Positions 12,255 to 25,560 of a stretch of DNA of 64,000 nucleotides are shown here, piece by piece. Within the stretch, counting starts at the first letter, position 1, and each line of letters opens with the position of its first letter. The position numbers and the translations under genes are program-made. Origin of the DNA: Laburnicola sp. R22_1 (Eukaryota; Ascomycota; Dothideomycetes; Pleosporales; Didymosphaeriaceae). Where the stretch lies: positions 4,704,421 through 4,768,420 of the forward strand of contig JACONQ010000002.1 of the NCBI GenBank assembly GCA_014281115.1. The letters are read 5' to 3'. The notes below the pieces were generated by a model. That model ran no database searches, was not told where the DNA came from, and saw nothing but the letters and a program-made list of their open reading frames with translations.

Positions 12255-14900
12255 GTATAAAAAAGTAATTATAAAAAAAGCGTATTTAAACCACTAAGTA
12301 AACTTAGTAGTCTTAGTGTATAGGCTTTTAAAAGCAAAGCTTTTTTTAAGACTACTTAGAACTTTAGAAAAGGAATAAAAGACTTTAGCATTGTAATACT
12401 ATAGTTTTCTTTTCTTTTTAACTATTTTAAGTTATAAACTACTATTTAAATTGTTATAAATAATATAAGTTAATATATTAATAAGTATATATTATTTTTT
12501 ATAATAGTAGAATAAGAGTAATATATACTAAATATACGTCTATTACTCTATTACTATATTAAAGTTATGCTAAATAAAGTCCCTACTAATATTTTACGCC
12601 TTTCTATCTATTTAGATATTAATATTATTTTTAAAAAACTACTTACTATTACTAAAAAGTATATACTAAAAATATATACTACTATTATTAAATTAGCTAT
12701 TAAAGTAACTATACTAAAGTTTTATTCTATTTAAATACTTATTTAGTGTAAGGTGTAGGTATACTTAACTATCTATAAGGTAGTCTTAGTATACTAGTTA
12801 GATTAGTAGCTTATGTAGTTTATAAAGAACTATAAAGTTAAATTTTTAGTATAGTAAATATAATTACTTCTTATTAATAATGAAATCTAGTAAGAGATAT
12901 AAAAAAATAAGATCTTTATTAATAAGCTTTAGTAGTGTAAAAGTGTTACATAAATTACTATTATTCTCCTAGTTATTATTATTACTAAGCTAGCTTATTT
13001 TAGTAAGTATACTATATAATAGTATAAGCGTAAATAGTTAATAATAGTAATAATAATAACTTAAGTACTATATATAGTAGAAGTAAATTTTATATTAAAA
13101 CTAAAAGTATATAGCGTATAGAGTATAAGTAACTTTTAAACTATTATTCTATTAGTATATTTAAGGTTAGTCTTTAATTAGAATTAGGTGCTATATATAG
13201 TATATATAACCTTCTATTTTAATTTACTTTAACCTTAAACTTAAAAAATATTAAAAAGCTATTTAATAAGCTAATAATATATAGCTTTGTAAACTCTTTT
13301 TATTAACACTAACTTAAAATACTTTTTATTTTCTAATAGTAAGAGAAATTACTCCTATATTATTTTTTTATTAGAAATTTCTTAGTTATAAAAAGACTAT
13401 ATGGCTTTATAGTGCTTTTTTATAATTACCTTTTACGCTCTTTTTAATTACTAAGTAGGTGCCTCCGCTTTTTAATTATATTATTTAAGATAAAAGACTT
13501 TATTATTCTACCCCTAGATTCATAATTTAATAATATAATATATTTAGAAACCTAACCTCTTTTATTATTACTACCTTAAAACGCTTTTTTATATTAATAA
13601 TAGTAGAACAGATAACTACTATTATTATAATATTTTTATTAGAAACCTCTTAGTTATAGAAAAGAAAACTATATTTAGAAAAATTAAAAAGTATTAAAAG
13701 AGTATTAAGCTCTTTATTTAAAAACTTGTCTTTTCCTATCTTAATAGTAAATTAGTAAAAGATAAAAGAATAAAAATAGTATTTACTTTTAGTTTATTAT
13801 ACTAGCTACTTTTAAAAGATAATAAAGTCTTTTTAATTAAATTATTCAAAGGTATTTTATTATAATACTTTGCTTTTATTATAAAATAAATTCTAATAGC
13901 GCTAAATATTAATAATAATACTATTTATATAAAATATATTATAATATAGGCTAAGAATATATAGCTAGTACAGAGGTATTATTAAAAGTATATAGACTAG
14001 CACTATAATATATATTAGATAGTTAAATAGTTAAATACTTAGTTAGTTTTACTATATATATTGTATACTAAAGCTATGCTTTTACTATAATAATAAAAGT
14101 ATTTTATATAGTTAATAAATACACTCTTTTTAATTAGTAAGTAGGAGGCTTTACTTAGTAATTCAAAAGAATATAAAAAGAAAATTATAAAAATATATGT
14201 TTAAACTACTATAGATATTATATATAAGTTTAAACTATTATTATTTTAGTGTGTTTAAGGTTAGTTATTAATTAGAATTAGATATAGTATAAATATATAT
14301 AATAATCTTCTATCTTAATCTACTTTAACTTTAAACTATAAAAAAGAGATACAAAAACGTTTCGTAAGCCAACTACCTCTAGATAAATAGTTTAATAATA
14401 TATAGTTAATAAAAATATAATTAGGTAAACCTAATATAATCTAGTGTATATAATTATAATCTAACGTATAGCCTATATAACTTTAATTTAACTTATACCT
14501 ATTACTAGTATAAAATCTATAAATAAAAGTTAGATTAGAGTTAGAGTCTTATATAAGAAAATCTAACCCTAATCTAACCTATACCTATTTACTACCCTAA
14601 CACTATTTAAAAAAATATAAGTTACTTATACTAAAAGATTTTTATAACTACTTTTTTACACTCTTTTTAATTACTAAGTGAAGGGCTCTACTTTTTTATT
14701 ATATTATTTAAGATAAAAGTCTTTATTGTCCTATCCCTAAGTAGATTTAATTAACGCCTCACATACTAAAAGATTTTAGGCTACTTAGTAGTATAGACTA
14801 CTTAGTAGTAGTTTATATTACCTATTTTTAGTATTATTAAATTAATACTATATTACCCTTATATATTAGGAAAGATTTTATGCGTATATAAGCACCTAGG
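12255..14900. repeat. AT-rich RIP-degraded TIR elements, no gene
   Basis: The sequence continues the repeat interrupted by Gypsy II and is homologous to 42700-43720. Shared landmarks are actaagtaRRcttagtagtc, gactacttagaactttag and ggttagtctttaattagaat. Copies of the ~100-bp motif lie at about 13425-13530, 14115-14185 and 14640-14755. No reading frame survives. It is most likely a set of non-autonomous or completely decayed terminal-inverted-repeat elements. Confidence 0.65.
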
Positions 14901-15362
14901 TGTTAACACGAAGTTATGTATCTTGTGCTATTCTGGGTTAGAGGAGGTAAGGTAACTCTAGAGTAGCTATGTTAAAGGCTTTAGGAGGAATTAAGTAAAA
15001 TGTTAATGGTCTTAGGTAAGGCTTTTCTAATTCTAAATAAGATAGAATAACTAGTATTAATCTATATAGAAGATTATACTATAAAGAATTAACTACAAAG
15101 ATTTAAAACTAAGAAGATCCCTTGATCTATATAGTCTTAATCTTTTATAGACTTACTATAATTACTATGATTGTAGTAATTCGCCTAATTACCCTAATTA
15201 CTATAACTGTAGTAATTTGTCACGTGCTCCTAATTACTTTAATTACTATAATTATAGTAATTTATTATATAACCTGCTAACTTATTACTATGTCTTATTA
15301 TACGTGCGCCCTACGCGTATTTGTTAGATCTTTACAACCTTGCTACGTCTATATTTATAATA
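14901..15362 (-). repeat. 3' LTR of Gypsy element I
   Basis: 462 bp, matching 30610-31072. It contains repeated aattactataattatagtaat-like palindromic words in the middle (around 15165-15265), present in both LTRs. Confidence 0.92.
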
Positions 15363-18035
15363 CTTACCCCTCTCTTAAGATTATTATTCTAATACCCTTA
15401 CTCTTACTATACTGCGTGGGGTTTCCTAAGTATAAAGGTACATTCGTCCTTGTTTGTAGGCATTAACTATACTTAATCCTTTATTCTTATTCTATGTTCT
15501 AATAATACCTAAGAATTCTTCTGCACTAACTTATAACTATCTTTATCTTGCGGCGAAGGTTGCTTATAATAGCGTACCTATACCTATCTCTTATAATTGC
15601 TTTCTTTAAGGCCTTAACTATCTAGCTATAGCTAGTTCTTTTTCTCTTTATTATTCTAAGTATATACGCCTTAAGCGTCCCTGCACTAACCTATTCTAGA
15701 AGTCTCTTAATTAGACTTAGGAGGAGTACTTATAGAAGATAGAGGAGGATAAAAAGGCTCTCTCTACTATTCTTATACAGCTCTTATAGAATAAGAAGAT
15801 ACTATAGTAGGCTAAGAAACGTGCTTATAAAAAGACTATCTATTTAGTATTAGAGATAGAAGCTGCTAGAGAGCTTAACAATCCCTTAATTAACTATCCT
15901 AGCGCTAATACCTTAGTAGGGTTTTCGCTCTTATTATAGACTTTGCTTAACGCTATTAAGTAGTTTTCTAGTAGTCTACTACCTCCTCTAGGTATAGTTT
16001 CTACGTTCTCTAGTAATACCGCTTTACTAGCTGCTAGCACCCTACTATATTTCTAATAGGTTCCTATATATCTTAGCTAGTAGGCCATCCTTTCTACTTA
16101 ACTAAGTACTTCCACTAACATCTAAACTTCTATAGGTCTTTAACTTCTTTAACCTTATACTCTTTATTCTTAAGTTTAAGCTGTGTTTTAATTTTAGCAT
16201 CTAGTAGTACTAATTCAAGAAGTGATTTATAAAAGGTAGGGTGTATATAAGATTTCTTTAGCAACTTTAGCTTATAGTTTACTAGTTCTTGTTTCTCTAG
16301 AACTTTTAATAGTTCTACTTAAAGATAATTAAGTTTCTTAAATAGTTGCTTAGTTTTTAGATTCCTTTATAACAAAAGAATTTTGTCTCTTCTCTTAAGG
16401 ATTAGTCCCTTAAGCCCATTTTTATTTACTTACTTAGCTGTTATAAGGTTCTATTAAGCTATTTGTTTGCTTAAATTATTGTAAAGCTTATATATAAGCT
16501 AGGCCTTTTTATTAGCTAATACTAAAAGGCTCTTAATATTCTTTAAATCTTAATAAGCAATTAGCTTATATCTATGGTTTGCGTAGTGTAGTGAGCATTC
16601 TATTATACTAGACCTCGTGCTATTATACGCCAATTACGCTATTAGTAATAGCTTAACCTAGTTATTCTATAACTTGTTAATATACATTTGTAGGTATTAT
16701 TCTAGTATCTAGTTAATTTGTTCTATCTAGCCATCTATTTAGGTGTAAGCTATTATTATAAGCTTACAAATAATCCCTAGTATTGCTAGTAACGTTTCCT
16801 AGTACTTTAATATAAACAATTTGTTATAGTCTATAATAAACTCCTCTAGCAGTTTATAATTAGCGACGAGAGTCCTTCTAATCTTATAAGCCATATCTTC
16901 TACTATAATAGACTTATTTATAGGTATAAAATATGCCTATTTAGTTAATTAATTAACAATTACTAATATTAAATTGCATAGTTGTCTAGATCTAAGTTCT
17001 ACTAATATTAGAAGCTTTACTATAAAGTCTATTATAACACTAGTCTATGACTACATAGGTAGTGTTAGGGGTTATAACAACCTATAGGGCTTATATCTCT
17101 TAGGCTTATTTTTTACACATGCTAAATAGTTATTTATAATCTTTCTTACTGTATTATACGCGTGTAGAATATTATATTCTAGCCAAATTTATTAAGTTGT
17201 TTTATTAATATCTAAATATCTCTATTCTCTTAACTTATATTGTGATTTAATTAAGATCTTAGCCATATTATCTAGTACTTTAATCTTACCCTAATTATTA
17301 TAATCCTTTGTGGCGTGTTATATCCGCTAGTTTAGGTTATACTAACCTTATTACTCTTAGCTTAGTTAGAAGTAGTCCTAAAAATCCTTAACTTGTAGTT
17401 CTTTATATTAAAACATTGCCACTTTTACTAGTTGTGGCTAATTATACTAAAGGGTCCTATTAGTTCCTATTTATAATACCGCGTTGTGCGTCCTAGATTA
17501 GTCTATTTTTCTAAAATCTAATCTTTAACTAAGGGCGTCTACTACCCTATTTCGTAATCCTAGATAATAGTAGATCTTAAGATTATAGTTTGCTATTATT
17601 TCTGCCTATCTAACCTATTATTAGTTAAGTTTCTTAGTTAACATAAAACTTATAAGATTTTAGTAGTCTAAGAATACCTTAATCTAGTATTAAGCTCCTA
17701 TAAGCTATAGTTCCTATTGTTTAAAAAAATCTATTATTGCTAATAGTTTCTTATTATAAATGTTGTAGTTAAGTTCTACTTCTAAGAACTTTCTAGAATA
17801 GTAGAATATTAGTCTCTATTTCCTATCCTCGTCCTACTATATAAGTATAGCTCCTAGGACATAATTAAATATATCTATTTTCATACGTATTAGTTGTATT
17901 AGATCTAACATCTATAGTAATAGTACTGTAGTAAATAGTTCCTTTAGCTTCTTAAAAGCTACCTATTATTCCTAGCCCTAAGAGAATTCTTTCTCCTTTT
18001 TAATTACTTCTATAAGAGGCGCTGTGGTTTTTAAG
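15363..18035 (-). pseudogene. Gypsy I pol remnant: integrase and RNase H
   Basis: Read on the minus strand with TAG/TAA as former Gln/Trp codons, 16380-17060 gives an integrase core: DFIVKLLISVELRSRQ, LILVIVNQLTKQAYFIPIN, IDYNKLFILKYQETLLAILG, and IIAYTQIDGQIEQINQILEQ. These match the Ty3/Gypsy integrase pattern, with some catalytic Asp codons kept and others changed. The part toward 18035 is the RNase H/connection region. The C-terminal tail of pol reaches the LTR at 15362. It is split from its upstream half by the transposon at 18038. Confidence 0.85.
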
Positions 18036-18037
18036 TA

Positions 18038-19900
18038 ACGTGTTTACAAGCGAGCTGCGAATATAAGCGAGCTGCGAACCCCACTAACTTTCTATAACAT
18101 ATTACCTATTAACTATAATGGCTTAACTAACACTTATTTAATTGTCCTATAACAAAGTAGATGTCTCCCTAGCTATCTTAGCTATTAATCAGAATTAGAT
18201 CTAGAGCGATAATCGCGCTGTAGCGACGTTTAACGTTCCTAAAAGCACGCTTTGCAGCCAATGCACTGGAACTACTACGCAATATAATTATGAGCCTAAA
18301 TTAAAGAAGCTTACTAAGCTAGAAGAGGAGATTATTATTAAGCATATACTTAATCTAGATTCGCGAGGCTTTGCGCCTACTCTAGGTGCTATATAAGATA
18401 TGGCGAATAAGCTACTCACTAAGCGTAGCGCAGGCTACGTTGGCTAGTAGTGGCCTAGAAACTTTGTTAAGCGAATAGACAGCCTTATAACGCGATTTAA
18501 TTAAGCCTACAATTAACAGCGAGCTTTCTACAAGGACCTAATAGCTATATAGGCCTAGTTTAAGCTAGTAGTATATATAAAGGCCACCTACAGTATTTAC
18601 AATAAGGACACCTTTAACTTCGATAAGACTGGCTTTCTAATAAGCAAGATATCCTTCTAGCTAGTTGTTATAGGCTTAGAGAGACGTAGTTAGCCAAAAG
18701 CAATCTAGCTAGGTAATTATAAGTGGATAACAACAATTTATAAAATTAACGCTGCTAAGTAAGTAATCTTGCCCTTTATTATCTTTGTTAGTAAGTACCA
18801 TCTCTTAGTCTAGTATAAGGACGACAATATACTAGGTAACTAGACTATTAGTCTTAGCGATAATGGGTAGACTATAAATAAGCTTAGTGTTGCCTAGCTA
18901 TAGCACTTTATTAAGTATATAGTAGAGCGTAGAGTAGGCACGCATTAGCTTCTAATACTTAATAGCTATAAGAGCCACAACTTACTCGAATTCTAGAAAA
19001 TCTATAGAAAGAATAAAATCTATATCCTATACATGCCACTATATTTGTTATACCTTCTACAGCTACTTAACGTGGGCTGCTTCTCGCTATTAAAGCGAGC
19101 GTATAGACGCTAGGTTAAGGGCCTAATACGCAACTATATTAACTATATTACTAAGCTTAAGTTTCTACTAGCCTTTTACGCTGCCTACAACTAGTTAATT
19201 ACAAAGAAGAATATCTACGTAAGCTTTTAAGGCTCTGGACTAGTCCTATATAATCTAGAGGTAGTTCTCTTAAAGCTTAATATTAAGCTTTATACACTAT
19301 CGCCAGTGCTAATGCTAGTAGCTCTACTAGAGGCCCTATAGGAGTCTGCAACACTAAGTAACGCACGCGAGCTAGGCGCTTAGTTAACTCTAGTTTGTAA
19401 GCGGATTCAAAGGCATTAGAAATTCTCTCCTACCTTAGTTATCTAGTCGCTTAATTAGCTTATAAGAGGCGCTAAGAAAATGGCGCATTTAATAGTGCTT
19501 ATGTGCAAGAAGATAGCTACTCTATAAAGGGCAAATAAGGCAGCCACAATGCGTAAACAGCGTAAAAAGAAGCGGATCTAAAAGCGAGACACTCTATTAA
19601 AGGCAGAGGAAGAGGATATTATTACTTAAAAGGCTGTTAAGTAGCAACTAGAGGGAGAAATATAGCAAGGCAAGGCGCAGTTAGTTGCAAGCTGGTAGGC
19701 TTCTACGCGCTATAGGCGCTATAGAGAGCCTAGGCATAACTTGCGCACGTGTAAAAAGGCTTCTATAGATACTACTTAATTTAGAATAGCTATTATATTA
19801 ATAGAATATTAATATATTGTAAATTTATATGCTGCGAAAGGCTTAGAGACTTAGTAGGATTCGTAGCTCGCTTATATTCGCAGCTCGCTTATAAACACGT
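18038..19900 (+). mobile_element. Fot1/pogo-type DNA transposon A (1,863 bp)
   Basis: Terminal inverted repeats of about 50 bp begin acgtgttta and contain the word aagcgagctgcgaa twice in tandem. TA is duplicated at 18036-18037 and 19901-19902. It sits inside the pol region of Gypsy I in the opposite orientation. Its size and family recall the Molly transposon described from Parastagonospora nodorum. That is recollection and needs a direct comparison. Confidence 0.93.
18118..19779 (+). pseudogene. Fot1/pogo DDE transposase of element A
   Basis: One frame of 554 codons runs from ATG 18118 to TAA 19777-19779, broken only by TAG/TAA at former Gln/Trp codons. It shows the N-terminal HTH (PKSTLCSQC), the CENP-B-like region (DSRGFAPTLGAIQDM, KRSAGYVG), the DDE core (TFNFDKTGFLISKIS, SLSDNGQTINKLSV, LLILNSYKSHN, LLQLLNVGCFSLLKRAY) and a C-terminal RYREPRHNLRTCKK that is a degraded CCHC knuckle. 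The second catalytic Asp is Asn. Length matches a complete transposase. Inactive through RIP, not truncation. Confidence 0.92.
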
Positions 19901-19902
19901 TA

Positions 19903-20034
19903 TCCTATAATAAACTTTTAGTAGAAGTTCGCAAATCCTAAAAAGGATTGCACGTTCTTAACTATTTTAGAAACTAGCTAGTTCTATATATCTGTAACTT
20001 TTTATAGATCTATAGTAATACTATTTCGTCTAAT
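19903..20034 (-). pseudogene. Gypsy I pol remnant between the two insertions
   Basis: A 132-bp piece of Gypsy I lies between transposon A and the Copia element. Its last 5 bp (ctaat, 20030-20034) are the Copia target duplication. It belongs to the reverse transcriptase/RNase H part of pol. Confidence 0.7.
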
Positions 20035-20351
20035 TATCAGATAGATAGTCCCTATAAATCACTATAATTTTACTATAAATTATGGTGGGTAGGTGTGTCT
20101 AATTATATGGCCTTTACACACTAGTAGTTAGTATAAATTATAGTGTTTTTACTGTGAAATTAAAAGAGGCCGGCGCACTACTATTTTGCACTGCCCCTGT
20201 ACTATCCCAATTAGTACTAGTGTGTCTTAGCACTAGATAGATACTTCTCGCAATAGCCGAGCTTCTCTAGGAGCAAGAAGGAAAAAAAAATTAATTAATT
20301 AACCATACCACTTCCTATCTCATCTCATTAAGAATACCCCTATATTTAATA
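20035..20351 (+). repeat. 5' LTR of the Copia element
   Basis: 317 bp, same length as 25239-25555. Differences between the two copies are mostly C/T and G/A transitions. It contains the word gtactatcccaattagtac at 20209-20227. Confidence 0.94.
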
Positions 20352-20543
20352 ATTAAGAGTCTTACTACCTTGATTAAACTAATTATTATGTCTCTATTAA
20401 TACTTAGGGTTTCTATAGTGATCCTAACTAACTATTCGAACTACACACTATGACTGAGGCAAATTAAAGCCCGAGTCTAATCACTAGAGGTCTGGGATCT
20501 CATTAACTTAGCCCTACCTATCGAACCTACAATTAAACCAATT

Positions 20544-23500
20544 ATGCCAACAGCACTAGACGTTAGTTTCTATTAACTAAATAGCGTGTTTACTAAAGCA
20601 CACCCGACTAACCCTAATTAATATCTAACGCTGCTGTCGTAGCTATCGCAAATTAGTCTAAAGGGTTACAATAAGAATATAAACTACTATAAGAATTAAC
20701 TTAAAATCTTCAAGATACTCGACTGCGCATACCGCAATAAGAAGGCGAATCTAGACAAACTAGTTACCTTTATACAATCAACAACCTCAGTACACTTATA
20801 GACTAATTACTGCATACTAGGTTAATTAATTAGACAATAGATTAAGAACCTCATAATTATAGTTAGGGTTAACCAAGATAATAAAGAACAATAAGCAAGG
20901 GCTAGGTATTAAGATGCCCTTAAGCTAATAAGGACTACTAAATTATAGGCGACCTAGCTTGCTAAGTACGATTATGCAGCTACAGAAGCTTAGTTTAACA
21001 GAGTCCCAGAGCTCTAGAAGCCTAACTTAGTTAAGAAGGATTTTATAAAGGTAGTATCTAACGTCGCACCTATTTAGGTTATAACCTTCTATTAGAATAG
21101 AAGCAAGAATCATGCTATTAGAAAAAAAGAAATAGTAAAACTCTTCTAAGAACACATAGTAATGCAGCACCTAATTAAGGGCAAATAAAAGGGCGCTTTT
21201 ACTATTATAGGACCATCTCTTACTAATAGTAGTGCAACTACCCAGACTACAAATAGGGACGCCTATCCTGTAAATAAAGCAGCATTACTTAAGCGAGGCA
21301 AATTACGCGCTAAGAAAGCTGGCTCTAAAACTAAATCTAAGCAGTTCGCGATTACAGATAATAAGCCAATAGTAGTTAGTAGCTAAGAAGAATTAAACCT
21401 TAAGTGCCCTGCTTATAAATAACACTATAATCTAAAAGACTGCTTTTACACCTTCTCTAAGAAATAACCTAAATAGTTTTAACTAAAGCCAGTAATAGTT
21501 GCCCTAATAAAATTTAGGATAGAGAATAACCTAGTGCTTATAGAAAGCATAAGATCCGTAAAGCGTCCAAGATCACAGATACTAAGAATTAAACAATTAA
21601 GCATCTCTACTCTAACTCGAATCACTAAAGTTGCTAATAATAAATAACTAGATAGTAGACAAATTACCGTCCTCTTAGCGAGCTTTAATGCCGCCTCCTA
21701 CCACTTAGACCCTAACACATACCCACTACGTTACTTCGCGATCCTTAATTCTAGCACAACTTGCCACATTTTTAATAATATTAATTGTTTTGTTACACTA
21801 CAACTATTGTCGCTAGAAGAATTTATATAGGCGAGCTTAATATAAGTATAAATTAGGGGATATAGAAGTGTCTATCTACATATTAAGAGTGTACAAGGAA
21901 ATAGGGTAATAAGGCTAAATAATATTGCCTACTACCCTAATCTGCTATGCAACCTAGTGTCTTTCTAATTACTTCGTAGGCAAGGCCTCTAGTGGGACAC
22001 GCTAGCAGATCCAATAATAATTAAGAGAAGGGACAATACAATTCTCGCCGAACTTTAAGAAATACACAATTAATAGGTACTAGAGTTTAGAGCAACACCA
22101 ACACTAAATCGTACTATACCCAATAGTACGTACGCCATACACAAGATCACTACGCGCACCGCACGACGAGCGTAGAAGGCGGACGCCAACACATGGCACA
22201 AATAACTAGGCCACCCAGGTCCTTAGGCGCTGGAACACACAGTGAATCACTGTGAGAGGGTGTGCCTTAAAGGACTAACTACAGTCTAATGCAATACTTG
22301 CAGTAGATTAAAGCTTAAGCAATAAATTAGACAATAGGCCAAACAAATTAATAATAGTTTTGGTGAGAGAGTTGCTATAGACTTTCACAACTTTGAAGAT
22401 AAGAGCTCCACTAGCGAGAAAAGCCAAATGCTTATCACTAATCGATTCTTAGGCATAACTTAGGATTTCTACTTTAAGGACAACTAACTAGCACGAACAA
22501 TTATTAAACTACTAAAGGAATTTATACTATTTATAAAAGTATAGTTTAAGGTAATAGTCAAAGTTATCAAATTAGATAATAAGATCTTCTTAGTTAAGCA
22601 AGACGTTCACAAATAGTGTGTTAGTAAAGGTATTGTTATTAAGCCTTTAGCACCTGATATCCAAGCTTAAAATAGAGAAGCTAAATGCTTAGGGGGTGTA
22701 ATTAAGAAGAAGAGTCGTGCAATGCGACTTGACGCCAACCTTCCCTAGACACTATAGCCAGAAATCACACGCGCGGCTATATACCTATACAATTAAACTC
22801 CGAACTACGCTAATTAATGGCGATTACCACACGAAGTATTCTTTACAATAGTTACTTTTCAAAACAGCATTATTACTTAACTAAAGAAACTAAACTAGGC
22901 TTACCTTAGGGCCTATGGCTGTAAAGCCTTCGCTATAACTAATAATATAAAACGCAGCAAGAGTAAGCTCTAAAGGTTAGATCTAAAAGCATATATTGGA
23001 TACCTAGTGGGCTACTAATTAACAAACATCTGGAGGATATGGATACCTCTACTCAGGAAAGTTATTAGTATCTAAGACGTTATCTTTAACAAAAGATTAG
23101 TATTCTTAGGTAAAGAAGAAGACCTATTAGACAACCTTATGTATAGCACTTATAAAAAGATTGCTGTATGGACCCGATTAGTGGAGCTACCGCCCTTACC
23201 ACTAGAACACAAAAACACCGAGTCTTTATATAAGAATAAGTTAATCACTAACTCTCGCGAGAATAACAATAATGCTCCAGGGTACTATTAAGAGAGGAAG
23301 ATTAATTATACCTACCTAACACCACTAGCAACACCTCCACCTATTGCACTACTTGCCTAATTAATAGCGAGCCTTAAACACAATTAACATAAACAATTTC
23401 CTATTAGATTACCATAGCCAGACTAACGCGCTATGCTATAGGCAGCCGCTTTTCTAGCTAGAACACAGGCAGGGGGCAGAAGCAAATATAAGGGGAAGCT

Positions 23501-25180
23501 ACTTGATAAGGCGCAATTTAACCACATACTTATAGTAGGAAAGAAACTCTATTAAAGTTAAATACTAGAACCTCTATCTTGCAGAACACAGTTAAACAAT
23601 TATCTACTATTTAATATGTGGAAGGATGCCGAGTAATTACATCTACAAAGCCACAAAGAAATAAGGTCTTAGAGTGAGGTGCCTACTACCCTAGTGCGAT
23701 TACGCGGCCACTAAATTCTTAACTATATGTGGGTATATACCTATAAACTCGACAAACACTATTAATTTCAAAAGTGTAAGACTAGGTTGGTAGTGCGCGG
23801 AGATCAACAACGCCACCTTACTACTTAGGACACTTACGCCACAATTCTCGCAGGACAATTATTTCGCCTACTTATATCTATGGCGGCTTGGTACAACCTA
23901 GAACTTAGCTAGTATAATGTTACCAACGCCTTTGTCTACGCGAAACTAGACAGAGAACTCTATATAAGAATGTTATAAGGTTATACCTAATTAGGCACTA
24001 TTCTACAATTGCACAAGGCACTATATAGTCTTCGAATCTTACTACTACTATGGCAGAGAGAATTTACTAGTGCTCTTAAGAATCTCGCTTTTACTATAGT
24101 TCCACACAAACCTTGCTATATAATTAAAGACAGTATTATTATTTTCTTCTATATAGACAACCTTATTATCGCCTACTTAAGGGATTAGAAATACGCTGCT
24201 AACGCAGTAATAAAAAAGATAAGTATAAAGTTTACCCTTACTAGACGGAATAATCTTTAGTGGTTTCTAGGGATTAAAATTATTAGAGACCGTGCAAGTA
24301 GGCAACTCTGGCTATTACAGACGTCCTATGTAGACAAGATTAGTCGCCTTATTAACTAACGCGACCTTAAACATAAAACCCTAATATTAGCAGTCAAACT
24401 ACTACCTTAAGAAGGACTTACTATAAAGGCAGAGATTAACTAATACTAGTAAAAGATAGAATTAATCCTGTACGCTGCAGTAACTACGCGCCTAGATATT
24501 GCTTTTGTAAGCTCCTAACTATTGCGTTTTCTATTAAATCCTAGCGACGACTATCACAACGCCGCCGATCGCGTACTGCTATACCTATCCTCCACCTAAT
24601 TACTAGGGTTACGCTTTGGAGAAGCAGACACCTACAAGGTTGCTAGCGATGCGTTGTTTGCAGACAATAACTTTAATAGAAAGAGCTTATAAGAATATAT
24701 TATTAAGCTATTTGGTAGTCTTATAGCCTAGAAGGCAAATAAATAAGACACTATTACCACTTTGACAACTAAAGCTAAGTTGCTAGCACTCTTATAGATT
24801 GCAAAGAAGGCACTTTTTACGGCTTAGTTAATTGCTAAACTTAAGATTAAACTCTTACCCTTAATAATTACTATTAATTGCAACAATTAATAAACTATCT
24901 AACTTATTACTAAAGAAATTGCTAAGTTATAAATAAAGCTTAGGCACGTTAACATACACAATTATTAGATTTAATAAGAAGTAGTACGTGGAGCTATTAA
25001 AGTCTAGTACTAACAATTAGAAGAAATGGCAGCAAATAGTCTTATAAAGGCTCTGCCAGCTAGTAAATAGACTAAGTTCGTTAATCAACTCGGACTTAAA
25101 GACGTTAGGAGAAGAATCACCGACTAAGAGGTCGACCTGGACAAATTAGAATACAGGATGGAAGTTTTTAGACTATGAGC
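20544..25180 (+). pseudogene. Copia gag-pol polyprotein, degraded
   Basis: From ATG 20544 the frame reads as a Copia gag, with a degraded CCHC knuckle KCPAYKQHYNLKDC near 21400. Pol follows, with the integrase around 22350-22950. The RT lies at about 23780-24360 (RLVVRGDQQRHLTTQDTYA, YNVTNAFVYAKLDRELYIRM, and a YIDN box in place of YVDD). RNase H is at about 24640-25130 (SDALFADNNF, LTTKAKLLALLQIAKKALF). TAG/TAA stand at Gln positions throughout, and RT catalytic Asp has become Asn. About 1,540 codons, normal for the family. It cannot be active. Confidence 0.92.
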
Positions 25181-25238
25181 TATAGTACAGTTACGAAGAA
25201 TTAGGTCTAGCTTAGGATAGTTCTAAGCTAAGGGGATG

Positions 25239-25555
25239 TGTTAGATAGATAGTTTCTATAAATTACTATAATTTCACTGTAAATTATGGTGGGTAGGTGT
25301 GTCCGATTATATGGCCTTTACACACTAGTAGTTAGTATAAATTATAGTGTTTTTACTATAAAATTAAAAGAGGCCGGCGCACCACTGTTTTGCACTGCCC
25401 CTGTACTATCTCAAATAGTACTAGTGTGTCTTGGCACTAGATAGATACTTCTCGCGATAGCCGAGCTTCTCTAGGAGTAAGAAGAAAAAAAAAATTATTT
25501 AATCAACTATATCACTTCCTATCTCATCTTATTAAGAATACTCCTATATCTAACA
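25239..25555 (+). repeat. 3' LTR of the Copia element
   Basis: 317 bp, starting tgttagatag after a purine-rich tract and ending atatctaaca. It is less mutated than the left LTR, with the canonical TG start and CA end intact. Confidence 0.95.
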
Positions 25556-25560
25556 CTAAT

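Larger units (their letters stand above)
20035..25555 (+). mobile_element. Ty1/Copia LTR retrotransposon (5,521 bp), RIP-inactivated
   Basis: Two 317-bp LTRs (20035-20351, 25239-25555) begin tgttag (tatcag on the left after RIP) and end ctaaca. The target duplication ctaat is perfect (20030-20034 and 25556-25560). A purine tract (aagg gga) ends just before the right LTR. The internal gag-pol is on the plus strand in Copia order: gag with knuckle, protease, integrase, RT, RNase H. The element inserted into the reverse transcriptase region of Gypsy I, in the opposite orientation. A solo LTR of this family lies at 131-445. Confidence 0.96.
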
